A DNA stretch of 64,000 bases from positions 54,518,771 to 54,582,770 of the forward strand of contig NC_066579.1 in assembly GCF_024323335.1 (NCBI RefSeq), read 5' to 3'. A program made the position numbers and the translations under genes. This DNA is from Lathyrus oleraceus. Its lineage: Eukaryota > Streptophyta > Magnoliopsida > Fabales > Fabaceae. The notes below the pieces were generated by a model, which saw nothing but the letters and a program-made list of their open reading frames with translations, did no database searches and was not told the DNA's origin. Below, piece by piece: positions 24,301 through 35,903 of the stretch (the first letter of the stretch is position 1; each line of letters starts with the position of its first letter).

Positions 24301-26167
24301 CAATATAAGTATGGATGAGATTAGGTCCACCCTTTGCCATTTTCTTTTTGTGTGTGGTATGTTTTAGGAGTGTGGTTTATTATACCATATCTCTAACATG
24401 CATTAACACCAAAAAATTTATTGCCCGACCTCAGATAGTTGTGAATTCTACATAAGTACAATTACGATTGCTTAACATAGCGCTAACTTTTTGACACAAA
24501 GGCATAACATTCTAGTAAGTGAGATTGTAAGTCTCCCCCTTTCATGGTATTGTGTGGAAACATGGCCTTTTTTCCTTCTTTTGGAAGATGTCTTGGTTCA
24601 AGGATCCATGCTTGTGAATAGAGGGTTGAGTGTTCTCCAAAGAATGACTTAAACAATTGAAAAGAAAAACTTCACTAACTTCTAATCAACTAACATTTGA
24701 CTAACTTTTAATTTCAAGCCATTTACTTTTATGCACTTTAAATTTGAGCCATTTATCATTTTGTCATTATACATATCATTTAACTTGTTTATTTTAATGT
24801 CATTTTCACTTTGCTCACTTGAGCCATACTTTGTGATTATATTGTAATGTATATACTTGTTTGTGTATTTTGTTTTTGTTGGTAGTCTTTTGACCTTAAG
24901 ATACTTAATAAATAACAAAAACCCTAAAAAATATTTGTGTGGACTGTTGGACTTGATATGAGACTTGGACTTAGAATTAGACAACATTCCCTATGCAAAA
25001 GGACTTGGCCAATGCTAACATTTCTGAAACCAAGTGCTTGTGAAGTGATTCTTTCATCTGATACAAGTGTTGGAATCCTTATGAGTTCATCTGCAATATG
25101 GTCTTGATAAAGCTGTCACTTTGAACCTATGTCTAATGCATTATTCTGAGCCATTCAAGGAGTATGCCATCTGATACATGGGAGCTTAAGAAGAAGACTA
25201 TGAAGTTGCTTGTTTGGATGTGGCTATCTTTATTTGATACCTTGCTCTTCATCTTGCTATTTGTGTATTGATATTGCTTGATTCAAAAGTCCAAGGGAAA
25301 GTGGGTTTCTATATGACATTCTTGTCTATTGGATTGCATCTCATTGGTCAGATCTTTTCAACTCTTAAATTTTAAATTTTTTTGCTTAGCATTAGTCTCT
25401 TCATCTCCTCCCCACTTCTTTAATTTCAAAATCTCTCCCCCTTTTAAAAATCTTCTTTGATTGTATTTTTTTTCTAAAACTTTGACCATAATGCAAACTT
25501 GTGATTTCTAAATCTTCTTTAATTTCAAAATCTTCTTTGCTTGTGATTTCTAAACTTAGACTTTATTGCAAATTAATAACTTTGTCCTTATGCCATTGCA
25601 TTTTTAAAACTCTTTTCTTAATCAAACTTGTAAATGAATCTAACCATATTGACTTAAAATTTCAAAAGACAAAAAGAACTAATACTCATCCAAACTCTTT
25701 TAGGCCTTTGGTGCCTTTCTTAAACTTAATTTTTTGTTAAAAGTAACTCACTCACTTTGAAATTGATACCACGAACTACGAGGTTTTGATCCCTCATTTT
25801 TATGTTGGTACGTAGGCACAAGTCCGAAGGTCTTATCAAACACAAAAGTATAATCAATGAATTCTTTTCTCATCCCCACACTCTATTTTTCTCAAACATC
25901 ATTTTATACTAAAACACATGTACACACAAAAAGGGCTCCCTAGGAGTACCTAGGACACATTGGGTGCTAACACCTTCCCTTTGTGTAACCAACCCCCTTA
26001 CCTGTAATCTCTGGCATTTTATTAGTTTTGATTTGAAAACTTCTTATCTTTGGGTTTTGTTCATACTTTTCCCTTTTCCCTGGGAAACAATAAAAGTGCA
26101 GTGGCGACTCTGGTGTTATTGACGTTAAGTTTATCCATAGCTTAATGGTCATGAATTTACCGCTACA
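21358..26167 (+). repeat. 5' LTR of element M
   Basis: It starts TGTAAGACCCCAATTTTGGC and ends TTTACCGCTACA (4810 bp). By eye the first ~120 bp differ from the 3' LTR at about 9 positions, while a ~280 bp stretch near 23035-23315 differs at about 7. The 3' LTR is ~906 bp shorter owing to a single deletion corresponding to about 24694-25599 here. Small ORFs in the LTR are not elements' genes. Confidence 0.9.
22873..22880 (+). promoter_or_regulatory. TATA box of M 5' LTR
   Basis: TATAAATA in the context GGCCTATAAATAAGACC. The same site is kept in the 3' LTR (52984) and in solo LTR S (46914). Probable core promoter of the element. Confidence 0.55.
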
Positions 26168-26176
26168 GAAATTAAG

Positions 26177-26194
26177 TGGCGACTCTGCTGGGGA
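26177..26194 (+). promoter_or_regulatory. Primer binding site of M
   Basis: TGGCGACTCTGCTGGGGA lies nine bases after the LTR end. The sequence and spacing fit a tRNA 3'-end primer site; Ogre elements are reported to use tRNA-Arg. I recognise the site but did not align it to a tRNA. Confidence 0.75.
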
Positions 26195-27046
26195 GTAGTC
26201 CTCAGTGGGTTTAGCCTACGTTTTTATGTATATATAATTGTATATTTGATGTTTGTATATTTGTTTGTATGATATAATCTGCTTGTTGTGCTTGGTAATC
26301 TCTGAGTGGTGAGATAAGTTCTAACCCGAACTTGAGTGCAATTAAGATAGGAGCATGGTATAGTCATGTTTGACTTTTGTGGAGTAGTCATTAACAAGTT
26401 GGCTTGAGACCCATCTACTTAATGGATACCCTTTTAGAGTTATGAATGTCACACAAGTTATTTGGGGTTAGGCATTACTTTCTCTGATTTGGGGTCCGAT
26501 AAGCTAAGGACCGTAGAACATTTAACCCTACTTGGCCTATTTAGGATGTAGTGCGGAGACTGTTCAAGTGTAGACTTGATAACAATTGTTACGTGATGCT
26601 ACACTCAGACGAGTTTCTCTTGAGAATATTATGGGTTGATGAGTCAGTCATCCTAACCTATAATATCTGATAGATGGAATTAAGACTCTGGGAACTTTTT
26701 AGAACATGATCTATAGGTTTTTACTCTTAGTACACTCCTTTGGGGTGGTTCTTAACAAGACTCCATGCTTGTGACTCACAACAAACCCTTGATTCTTGGT
26801 TAATCCAATCAAGTCTTGTCAATATCAATGGAACTTGGGTGTTGATAAGGTGAAAACCATAATCCACCAAAATGGATGATTGATCTTGACAATTACTTGA
26901 TTCATCCCTTGACCTTTGTTTGTTTGCCTTGTGTGTGATCCCTTGTTTGTGATTGTTGCATTCATGCATTCATGTGTATTATGAAATTCATCACACGAAA
27001 AATAACTTCAAGGAACTGAGGCTTTATTTGTAAATATTTTCAGACC
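26195..27046 (+). other. 5' leader of M
   Basis: About 850 bases between the primer site and ORF1 without a coherent ORF. No repeats stand out. It would hold packaging signals, none of which I can identify. Confidence 0.5.
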
Positions 27047-28559
27047 ATGGATTATGGACGAAGGAACACTAAGAAGTAGAGTCTCAGATGTCCTGATTTA
27101 AAAGAGTTAAGGAAGCTATCATCTTTTGTATTATATCCCTTGGACTTCAAGCAACGTCATGGGAAGCTTCTATCTGTGTTATCTGCTAATATGGTTGAAG
27201 GACTCTTGAATGTTTTGGTTCAGTTCTATGACTCTATCTACTGTTGCTTCACTTTTCCCGATTATCAGCTTATGCCCACGTTAGAGGAGTATGCCCATCT
27301 CTTGGGAATACCTGTTTCTAACAAAGTGCCTTTTAGTGGATTGGAGGAGATTCCCAGATCTCATCTTATAGATAAAGCTCTTCATCTAAAGAAGTCTGAG
27401 ATTGAGGCTCATTGGGTGAAGAAAGGAGGAATGTTTGGGTTAACTTCTGAGTTCCTTATTGGGAAAGCTACTGCCTTTGCTCAAGCCAGTAGTGTGGATG
27501 CTTTTGAAGCCATATTTGTGTTGCTCATCTATGGTTTGGCTTTGTCCGCTAACATTGACGGTTTTGTTGATGTTAATGCCATTAGAATCTTTTTGATTGG
27601 GAATCTAGTGCCTACTTTGTTGGGTGATATGTACTTATCTTTGCATTTGAGGAATTATAAATGTGGTGGAACTATTGTATGTTGTGTTCCTCTTCTGTAC
27701 AAGTGGTTTATTTCACACTTGCCTCAGACGCCTGCTGTTGTGGAGAACAAACAATGTCTACGGTGGTCTTAGAGACATAAGTCTCTAACTAATGATTATA
27801 TAGTTTGGTATGATTCTTCATGGGGTAGCTTGGATATTATTGATAGTTGTGGTGAATTCTCTAATGTGCCTCTGATTGGTACACAAGGAGGAATCAACTA
27901 CAACCCTGCTTTGGCTCGTCGTCAACTTGGGTTCCCCTCGAGAGACAAACCTAATAACACTCAGTTAGAGGATCTTTTCTATTAAGACGGTAAAGATCCC
28001 CAACATTTGAAGCTGAAGATGATACACGCTTGTCATAATGTGCATAGGAAAGGAAGATCCAAGCTTGGTCCGCGCAACTATGTAGCTTTGGAAGCTTACA
28101 CTACATAGGTGAAGAAGAGAGCTTTGGAATTGAAGATGCCTTATGCTTGTGAGAGACCTATGTCTATTGTTGTGGTTGAGCCATAAATTTTCCCTAACCA
28201 AGATGTAGAGGAGTTGGAAGACGCACTCACCAAGATGAAGCAATATAAGGATATGTAGGAAAAAATGGTTCCATGCTTTGAGCCGAAAGCATGAAGAGAT
28301 GTAGCTTGAGTCTAAGGACAAAGATGCACTTATTGAACTTCTTGAAGACCGAGCAGAGAAGAGACAGACATAGCCAAAGGGTCCATCTTCCTCTAGTATG
28401 CCTCAACCTTCTGGTTCTTGGAAGAAGATTGTTGATCAGCTTGTCCTCGAGAAGGCTCAGATGAAGAGATCTTTTGAGTCTGAGATTCGACGCATCCAAA
28501 GGAAGTATGCGCCTGCAGCCAGATCATCTGACGCTGTTGTTAGGGGATCCTTAGGATGA
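27047..28559 (+). pseudogene. Ogre ORF1 (unknown function) of M
   Basis: ATG at 27047 (MDYGRR) opens the frame. Stops follow at 27077, 27770 and 27983 and again between 28100 and 28260. A frameshift next to a run of A near 28260 leads to the final TGA at 28557-28559. Regions: LTR-proximal helical part (LKELRKLSSF, FKQRHGKLLSVL), VQFYDSIYCCFTFPDYQLMPTLEEYAHLLGIP, FEAIFVLLIYGLALSANIDGFVD, LYLSLHLRNYKCGGTIVCC, GGINYNPALARRQLGFP, and a Lys/Glu-rich coiled-coil end (LEKAQMKRSFESEIRRIQ). It aligns with D's ORF1 (10200-11990) but is clearly a different lineage. The product precedes gag in Ogre-like elements and resembles plant-mobile-domain/DUF7745 proteins. Role unknown. Confidence 0.7.
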
Positions 28560-28844
28560 TTAGTTTCCTTACCTCTTGTGTTTATATTTTGGTTTCTGAA
28601 ATTGTACTCAGTGTAATCCTTCCAATTATATGAATAAAAGAGATTTTTATGGTCAATCAAATTGTTACAATTGTTATTATATATTTGCGTATGTTCCTTG
28701 AAAATAAAAACAATCAAAACATTGCATTTCATGCATCATTTGCATCACAGGTTTTTCTTCCGTCAGATGTCTTATTGGTTATTCTTCTGTGCTTCAGCCA
28801 TGCTGACTCATTGATACAATACTCACACCAATCATCCGAGAATC

Positions 28845-30358
28845 ATGGAACATTTGGAACAAGAGAACCGAGAGTTGAAGGACGAGATTGCCGCTTGACT
28901 TCCATGATGGAGTCAGTTCTAGCTGCTCAGAGTCAGTCTTCTCCAATGCCTGCAACTCCTCCTCCTCAGAGGATTTTCATCTTAGAGGTTTCTACTTCAA
29001 CCATGCCCGCCACTCAGTTTGCTCCGATTATGCCTGCTGGATTTCCGTGGGGAATGCCGATAAACTTTGTGCCTGAAGGGTTTGCGCCTACCTTTGCTTC
29101 TATGCCGGCATCTAGCTCGGTCATGTCTGTGCCGCCTCCAGTTGTTCACACCCTGCCTCGTGTTGAGGACACCAGCTACCATTCTGAGCCGTCTGAAGGT
29201 CCGAATGTTTATGAGAAGATGGACGAGATGAAATACCAATTCCTTGATCTGCGAAAGGAGTTGAAGACCTTGAGGGGAAAATATTTGTTTGGTAAGATTG
29301 TTGCGGAACTTTGCTTAGTGCCAAACGTTAAGATCCCGATGAAGTTCAAAGTCCCTGACTTTGAAAAGTATAAGGGAAATACTTTCCCGCTCAGCCATCT
29401 TGTCATGTATGCCAAGAAAATGTTGATGCAAACTGATAATGATCAGTTATTAATCCATTAATTTCAAGATAATCTGACTGGTGCCACTCTGAGGTGGTAC
29501 ATGGGTTTGGATAGTACGAGTGCTCGCACGTTCAATGATTTGGGTGAGGAATTTGTGAAACAGTATAAATACAACGTGGACATGGCACCAGATAGGGACC
29601 AGTTGAGGTCGATGTCTCAGAAGGACAAGGAGACATTCAAAGAATACGCACATAGATGGAGAGAGTTAGCTGCTCAGATCAACCCTCCATTGGAAGAAAA
29701 GGAGATGACCAAGATTTTTCTCAAGACCCTAAGCTTGTTTTACTACGTGTGAATGATTGCTAGTGCCCCTAGTGATTTTACCAAAATGGTAAACATGGGG
29801 ATGAGATTAGAAGAAGGTGTCTGAGAAGGAAGTTTGTCTAAGGAAGAGGTATCGTCGAGCAAGAAGTATGGTAGAAGTTTCGCTAGGAAGAAGGAAGGCG
29901 AAACCAATGCAGTGTCCATGGGGAGGCAGAGGAGGCGTCATGTCAGAAGAAGTTCGCAACCACGTCAACACCATCATAAAGTGTCATCTGTTATTCCAGT
30001 ATTTTCCAATAATTAATCAATGCCAGTTCAACAGCAACGTCAACAACAACCACAACAAAGAACAAACAACTACAACAATAACACCAGTAATAATCAACAA
30101 CAATATAATTTTAAGAGGAAAAAGGTCTCTTTTGACCCTATTCCTATGTCTTATGTTGAATTATACCCATCTTTGGTTCTCAAGAACCTACTTCAACCGA
30201 GAAATCCGCCTCAAATTCCAAAACTACTTCCATGGTGGTATAAGCCAGAACTCCACTGTGCCTTTCACCAAGGAGCTCCCGGCCATGATATCGAGAATTG
30301 CTACCCGCTGAAATATGAGGTCCAGAAGCTCGTGAAGAGTGGGATGGTGTCCTTCTGA
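28845..30358 (+). pseudogene. Ogre gag of M
   Basis: ATG at 28845 (MEHLEQENRELKDEIA) is followed after ~17 codons by a TGA; a 1-base loss near 28896 moves the homologous frame to LTSMMESVLAAQSQSS. Pro/Ser-rich linker, a coiled coil (YEKMDEMKYQFLDLRKELK), then the retrotransposon gag core: VPDFEKYKG, stop at 29459, FQDNLTGATLRWYMGLD, FNDLGEEFVKQYKYN, FKEYAHRWRELAAQI. A Gln/Asn-rich stretch follows (30020-30110). A zinc-knuckle-like CAFHQGAPGHDIENC lies at ~30258-30302. Further stops occur at 29750, 29819 and about 30014. Structural capsid protein; order and motifs are typical of Ogre gag. Confidence 0.8.
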
Positions 30359-31943
30359 GGACCGTGCGCCAAACGTGAAAGCAAACCCATTACCTGCTCA
30401 TGGTAATCCCTTAGTTAATATGGTAGACGATTGTACCAGGGAGTTCAAGATCTATGACATCCACTTCATCAGAAGATCCTTGGTGATGATGCATAAGGAT
30501 ATTTGCATGGTGAGTGATTGTGAGCATGACCATGATGGTTGTGCAATTTGTAGTGTTAATCCCCGAGGGTGCATCGTTGTCAAGAGAGACATCCAAAGGT
30601 TGATGGATGAAGGTATGATCCAGATTTTCTAGTCCCGTCACTTGGGTGACAATGTGAATATAATAGTGCAAGTATTCAAGACCCCAGAGAGGGTGGTAAT
30701 CCAGTTTGATAGCAGCAGCAGTAACATCATTAACAGATCGGTATCTCCGTTGGTAATACGGTTAGCGGGTCCAGTCCCGTATGCATCCGATAGAGTTGTT
30801 CGATATCAATATAACACCACTACGTTGGAGAATGGTAAGAGGTTATGTTGCCTACAACTAGTTCTGTTGTGAATATCGATGATGTTACAAAGGTGACCCA
30901 CAATGGTCGTGTTTTTGGGCCTGTGTTTCCTAAAGGATGTAGAGGATGTCGGTAAGAAGGTTGAGGTACCTACAGTAGATCTGGTTAGTGCTCCAAGATG
31001 TAAGTCTAGTGAATCCAGCAGTTTAAAGCCTAATGATGATTACGAGGTACTCCGTTTGATTAAGAAAAGCGAATTTAATATGGTGGAGCAGCTGCTCCAA
31101 ACTCCTTCCAAAATTTCAGTGTTGTCTCTGCTCATGAATTCTGAAGCGCACAGAGAAGCATTGCAAAAGGTATTGGAACAAGCCTATGTCGAGCCTGATG
31201 TAACTGTGGATCAATTTGATCATATTGTGGCTAAAATCACTTCTTGTAACAACTTGAGTTTTTGTGATGAAGAGTTTCTCGAGGAAGGCAGAAATCACAA
31301 CCTAGCATTGCATATATCAATAAATTGCAAGGAGGATGCATTGTCCAACATATTGGTTGATACGAGTTATTTGTTAAATGTGCTCCCTAAGTCAAATCTA
31401 TCAAGGTTGATCGTCAAAGCTTTTGATGGTTCTCGCAAAACTATTATTGGTGAAGTGGACCTTCCAATGAAGATAGGTTCGAGTGATTTCCAAATTACTT
31501 TCCAAGTAATGGATATTCACCCAGCCTATAACTGCTTGTTAGGAAGGCCATGCATACATGAGGCAGGAGCTATTACATCAACTCTGCATCAGAAGTTGGA
31601 AATTGTGAAGAATGGTAAGCTCGCCATCATGGGTGGAGAGAAAGCTCTGTTAGTGAGCCATTTGTTGTCTTTCTCATATCTTGAAGCTGAGGATGAGGTT
31701 GGAACCCCATTCCAAGCTTTATCTATTGCTGAGAAAAAGAGAGTTGGGGCACCTATGTCCTCTTTTCAAGACGCTCAGAAGATTGTTGAAGACGGTAATT
31801 CTGATCAGTGGGGACGAATGGTAGAGGTCGCCGAGAATAAGAGCCGAGCAGGTTTGGGATTCCAGGAAGGATCTTCTGTGATCAAGGCTGAAGGTTTGCA
31901 ACCTAGTTTTCGTAGCGGAGGGTTCATTTATGATAATGAATAA
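30339..31943 (+). pseudogene. Ogre gag C-terminus and aspartic protease of M
   Basis: Frame 0 continues gag after a shift near 30352: a Cys/His cluster (DCEHDHDGCAICSVNPRGC), a stop at ~30630, VVIQFDSSSS, a second break near 30840-30930, then KSEFNMVEQLLQTPSKISVLSLL. The protease core reads ILVDTSYLLNVLPKS (31350s-31390s). The catalytic triad codons 31359-31367 encode Asp-Thr-Ser instead of Asp-Thr-Gly, so the enzyme is probably inactive. The flap side (FQVMDIHPAYNCLLGRPCIHEAGA) is preserved, and the frame ends in a G-patch-like segment (SRAGLGFQEGS). TAA at 31941-31943. Confidence 0.75.
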
Positions 31944-32062
31944 CACTTAGCTGCAGTAATCGAGGGTGACGAAGATGAAGAGTGCACCAATTTTGTGATG
32001 CATGGAAAAGCTTGCAACAATTGGACCGCTGTCGATGTTCCTGTTATTGTTCATCACTCTAA

Positions 32063-32322
32063 GTAATTGTTTTATTATTTTTGAAAATCCTTCTCTTATG
32101 CCTAAGGGAGAAGTGAACATTGGTGGGCATATTTCAAATTGATCATCAATAATATGAAATTCTATTCATCCACGTCTTTGATGTTTTTACTTTTACTTTT
32201 TGCTTTTCTGAAAAAAATGGTAATCACAAAAAACATAAATAAATAAATAATAATTGTCCATATGCATAATATTTGGTCACAATTCACTTCTCTAAAATCA
32301 AAATATCAAATCATTATGCAAG
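32063..32322 (+). other. Probable intron between protease and RT of M
   Basis: Coding similarity stops at VIVHHSK with a TAA overlapping GTAATT (GT at 32063-32064). About 260 bases of T-rich, frame-poor sequence follow, ending TTATGCAAG (AG at 32321-32322) just before the next open frame LVSKLIEYNDPAPSP. An intron at exactly this place is described for Ogre elements. The simple junction leaves the downstream part out of frame by one base, consistent with decay or with a slightly different acceptor. Confidence 0.55.
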
Positions 32323-33815
32323 TTGGTTTCTAAACTCATTGAATACAATGATCCTGCTCCTTCTCCAAACTTTGAATTCCTTGTGTTTGAGGCTGAGGAA
32401 GAAAGTGGTGAAGAAGTGTCTGATGAATTGTCTCGTCTACTTGAGCATGAGCAAAAAGCCATTCAGCCAATCGAAGAACAGATTGAGTTGGTCAATTTGG
32501 GTTCCGAAGATGATGTGAAGGAAGTCAAGGTTGGGTCTCAACTGTGTCCAGAGGTTAAGAAGGGGTTAATTGATCTTCTCCGAGAATATTCAAATGGTGG
32601 AGCATAGGTTGTCGTTGAAGCCAGAATGCCCGCCAGTCAAGCAGAAGTTGAGAAGAACTCATCCTGATATGGCCGTGAAGATCAAAGAAGAAGTGCAAAA
32701 GAAGATTGATACTGGTTTCCTTGTTACTGCTGAGTATCCTCAGTGGGTGGCCAATATCGTGCCTGTTCCTAAGAAGGGCGGAAAATTTCGTATGTGTGTT
32801 GACTATAGAGATTTGAACAAAGCTAGTCTGAAAGATGATTTCCCTCGGCCATACATTGATATGTTGGTAGACAATACAACTAAATTCAAAGTCTTTTCAT
32901 TTATGGATGGATTTTCCGGATATAATCAAATCAAAATGGCACCCAAAGATATGGAGAAGACCACATTCATTACACCTTGGGGAACATTCTGTTATAGAGT
33001 GATGTCTTTCGGTTTAAAGAATGTTGGTGCAACATACCAGAGAGTAATGACCACTCTTTTTCATGATATGATGCATAAAGAGGTCGAAGTATATGTTGAT
33101 GACATGATTGCTAAATCCAATGATAAAGGAGAGCATGCTGAGCATTTGTTAAAGTTATTCTAGCATTTGAGGAAGTACAAACTCCGCTTGAATCCCAATA
33201 AATGTACTTTTGGTGTTCGTTCTGGTAAGTTGTTGGGCTTTATTGTCAGTGAGAAGGGTATTGAAGTTGATCCTGCCAAGGTCAAAGCAATACAAGAGAT
33301 GTCTGCGCCCAAGACTGAGAAGTAAGTAAGAGGTTTTCTCGGTTGCTTGAATTATATCTCCAGATTCATTTCACACATGACTGCCACATGTGCGCCTATA
33401 TTCAAGGTTCTTCAGAAAGATCAGTCTTGTGATTGGGCCGAATATTTCCAGAAAGCTTTTAATAGTATCAAAGAGTATCTGCTTGAACCTTCGATTTTGT
33501 CTCCTCCTATAGAAGGAAGACCATTGATCATGTATTTAATTGTGCTTGATGATAGTATAGTTGGTGTTCTAGATCAGCAAGACGAAACCGGAAAGAAAGA
33601 ATATGCGATTTACTACCTCAGTAAGAAATTCACCGATTATGAGACTCGGTATTCTATGCTTGAAAAGACTTGTTGCACATTGGCTTGGGCTGCTAAGCGT
33701 ATGCGTCAATATATGTTGAATCATACCACTTGGTTGATATCCAAAATGAATCCAATCAAGTACATTTTTTAGAAGCCTGCTTTAACTGGGAGGATTTCCC
33801 GTTGGCAGATGTTGT
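32323..33815 (+). pseudogene. Ogre reverse transcriptase (and start of RNase H) of M, split by SIRE-1
   Basis: Acidic lead-in (FEAEEESGEEVSDELSRLLE), then a frame change near 32590 that also seems to drop a short segment before HRLSLKPECPPVKQKLRR. RT motifs follow: FRMCVDYRDLNKAS, FSFMDGFSGYNQIKMA, FGLKNVGATYQR, YVDD (33092-33103), LRLNPNKCTFG and LLGFIVSEKGIEVDP. The thumb and connection continue to YYLSKKFTDYETRYS and ISRWQMLL. Stops: TAG 33161, TAA 33323, TAG 33770. Catalytic Asp residues are intact. The text breaks at 33815 where SIRE-1 begins and resumes at 42021 inside the same Leu codon context (QMLL-SEYDIEYR). Confidence 0.9.
33811..33815 (+). repeat. Left target-site duplication of SIRE-1
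   Basis: GTTGT, repeated at 42016-42020 immediately after the element. Confidence 0.9.
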
Positions 33816-35033
33816 TGAAATTCTGGTATCAAATATGACATGTCAAAGGTAATGTCACGACACTAATATCTGAGTAATGCAAACAGAATAAAGGTAGAGA
33901 ATGGTAATGCAAGATACACAAGCAATTGTTAACCCAGTTCGGTCCAACTCACCTACATCTGGGGGCTACCAAGCCAGGAAGGAAATTCACTAAAATAGAA
34001 TCAGTTCAAAGACTCTCTGTACACTTCAACAAGTTACAGTTTTTCTCACCTAATCTCTACCCGTGCAATTTCTACCTAAGCACTCTTAGATATGAGAACC
34101 CACTCACTTCCCTACAATCATACCTGTGATCTTAAATAACAATCCCTTGAGAAAAGAAAACACTTTTCAATAACACACTCTTGATTTTACTTCACAGTTT
34201 CAATCAAGAAGACACACTCTTGATCTTGCTTCACAGCTTTGATCAAGAAGACACACACTTGATCTTGCTTCACAGCTTTGATCAAGTAGACACACACTCT
34301 TGCTTAACAGCTTTAGAGTGACAAATTACAACCACAAATCAGTCCAATTCAATCATCAAAAGATGACTTGAATGGCTTACAAGTCTCACGACTAAGCAGA
34401 CACAAACCCTAACTCTCTCACTATATTTTGCTCAGTATTGGTTGTGTGTAAAACAGGTTTTCTAAGTCCCTTTTTATAGAAGCTTTCAGCTGGGCTTGGA
34501 CATCTTGAAAACCCTAAATCTATTTTCCAATCAAATCTTTTTATAACAGCTGGTTAGATCTCCTTGGAAAATAAGTAAATCAGGTTGTAATCCATGATTG
34601 AATGCACCAGCTAATCAGATCTTCAATCATACATAGATTGCCATTAATTGTGCAATCACAAAACACCAGACATTCACACTGAATGTTCTATGTACAGGAT
34701 GTCATGACACCGGGTGTGACATCCTGGAAAAATCCTGCATAATTCAATAATTCCTTTTATAACTTCCGGCAGGTACAACCATATCAGATGCCATGACCTT
34801 GTGTATGACATCTTGAAACAATCCTGCATGAACATGTCTTTCACTTAAGCTTCAGCAGGTACATCCCATATCAGATGCCATGACCTTGTGTATGACATTC
34901 TGAAACAATCCTGCATGAACATGTTCTTGAACTCCAGCAGGTACATAGGATATCTTATGTTAAGACATCACACATAACATCTTATGAACACTCTTTGTTT
35001 TACTAAAATTGCTGCAAACACTTAGAATCAACA
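33816..35033 (-). repeat. SIRE-1 3' LTR
   Basis: Plus strand reads TGAAATTCTGGTATC...AGAATCAACA (1218 bp), i.e. minus TGTTGATTCT...GATACCAGAATTTCA. It carries short internal repeats: a ~46 bp unit with GATCAAGAAGACACACACTT at 34195-34310, and a ~80 bp unit with ATCAGATGCCATGACCTTGT at 34740-34930. Minus-strand TATAAAAA at 34471-34478. Confidence 0.9.
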
Positions 35034-35046
35034 GACTCCCCCTTTG
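35034..35046 (-). promoter_or_regulatory. Polypurine tract of SIRE-1
   Basis: Minus strand CCAAAGGGGGAGTC directly before the LTR start TGTTGATTC, the expected plus-strand primer site. Confidence 0.75.
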
Positions 35047-35903
35047 GCAAATTTTGGCTAAAACATATATTTGTCCTTTTTGTTCACAAGGCACACTATC
35101 AGCAGTTAAACAACATAACAGTAGTTTAAATAGCAGCATAAGCAACACAATTACTAGCTTATAGTTACTAGTAATACACACATGCACAATGGTACTTCTC
35201 ATCCCCCTAAATCTGTGCAACAAAAACATAATTACTAGTTATGGATGCAACTAGTAAGACACACAAATGCACAAGGGTTCTTCTTCTCCCCCTAAATCTG
35301 TGGATACATCAAACATCTTCCATGAACATGACAGCTATTGTAACTCCAACACCTGTACCAGTCAGAATTTCATTCTGACATCTGCTTCAACATCAACACC
35401 TGTGCACCATATCAGACATCCTCTTTGACATTTGTACACAGATCATCATTCTGTTTTAACACCTGTGCACTTTCTTCAATAATAGTTGTCCTTCAGTTCA
35501 GCTACATACAACTCACCACTCCACAACTGCTTCCACATTCCACATTAACACTTCTCCCCCTTTTTAATCAAAATTGACCAAAGGTGACGAATTAGACAAA
35601 ATAAATGTCAATTAGTCTATCAGAGAATGTCAGGACAGATGTTATAACATGTTAAAACATAACAGTTAAGCAGTACAACCCATCATTATACATAGTTGTG
35701 ATAGCTGAGATAATGAACAAATCCAAGGAACTCATTATGAGCCCAAAATATTACAAATAGGCACCAATAAGGACTGCCATAAAAACCAGTAAAAACTTCA
35801 GCATCCATACATCTTCAGCCACACTAGACCAGTCTTTGCCACAACACACTTCATCCAGTCAGAAATATCCTCTGGGATGACCAAACCCAACCTCCTTTGC
35901 TTG
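35047..35903 (-). other. SIRE-1 3' non-coding region
   Basis: About 860 bases between the pol stop and the polypurine tract, with no long ORF. Another GGGGGAGAAG-type purine stretch (minus strand) occurs near 35552-35561. In some SIRE-like elements an envelope-like ORF occupies this place; here there is none. Confidence 0.6.

Noticed and set aside
27965..28732. Three overlapping minus-strand ORFs
   Set aside because: They are shadows of the ORF1 coiled-coil region read on the plus strand and have no independent motifs.
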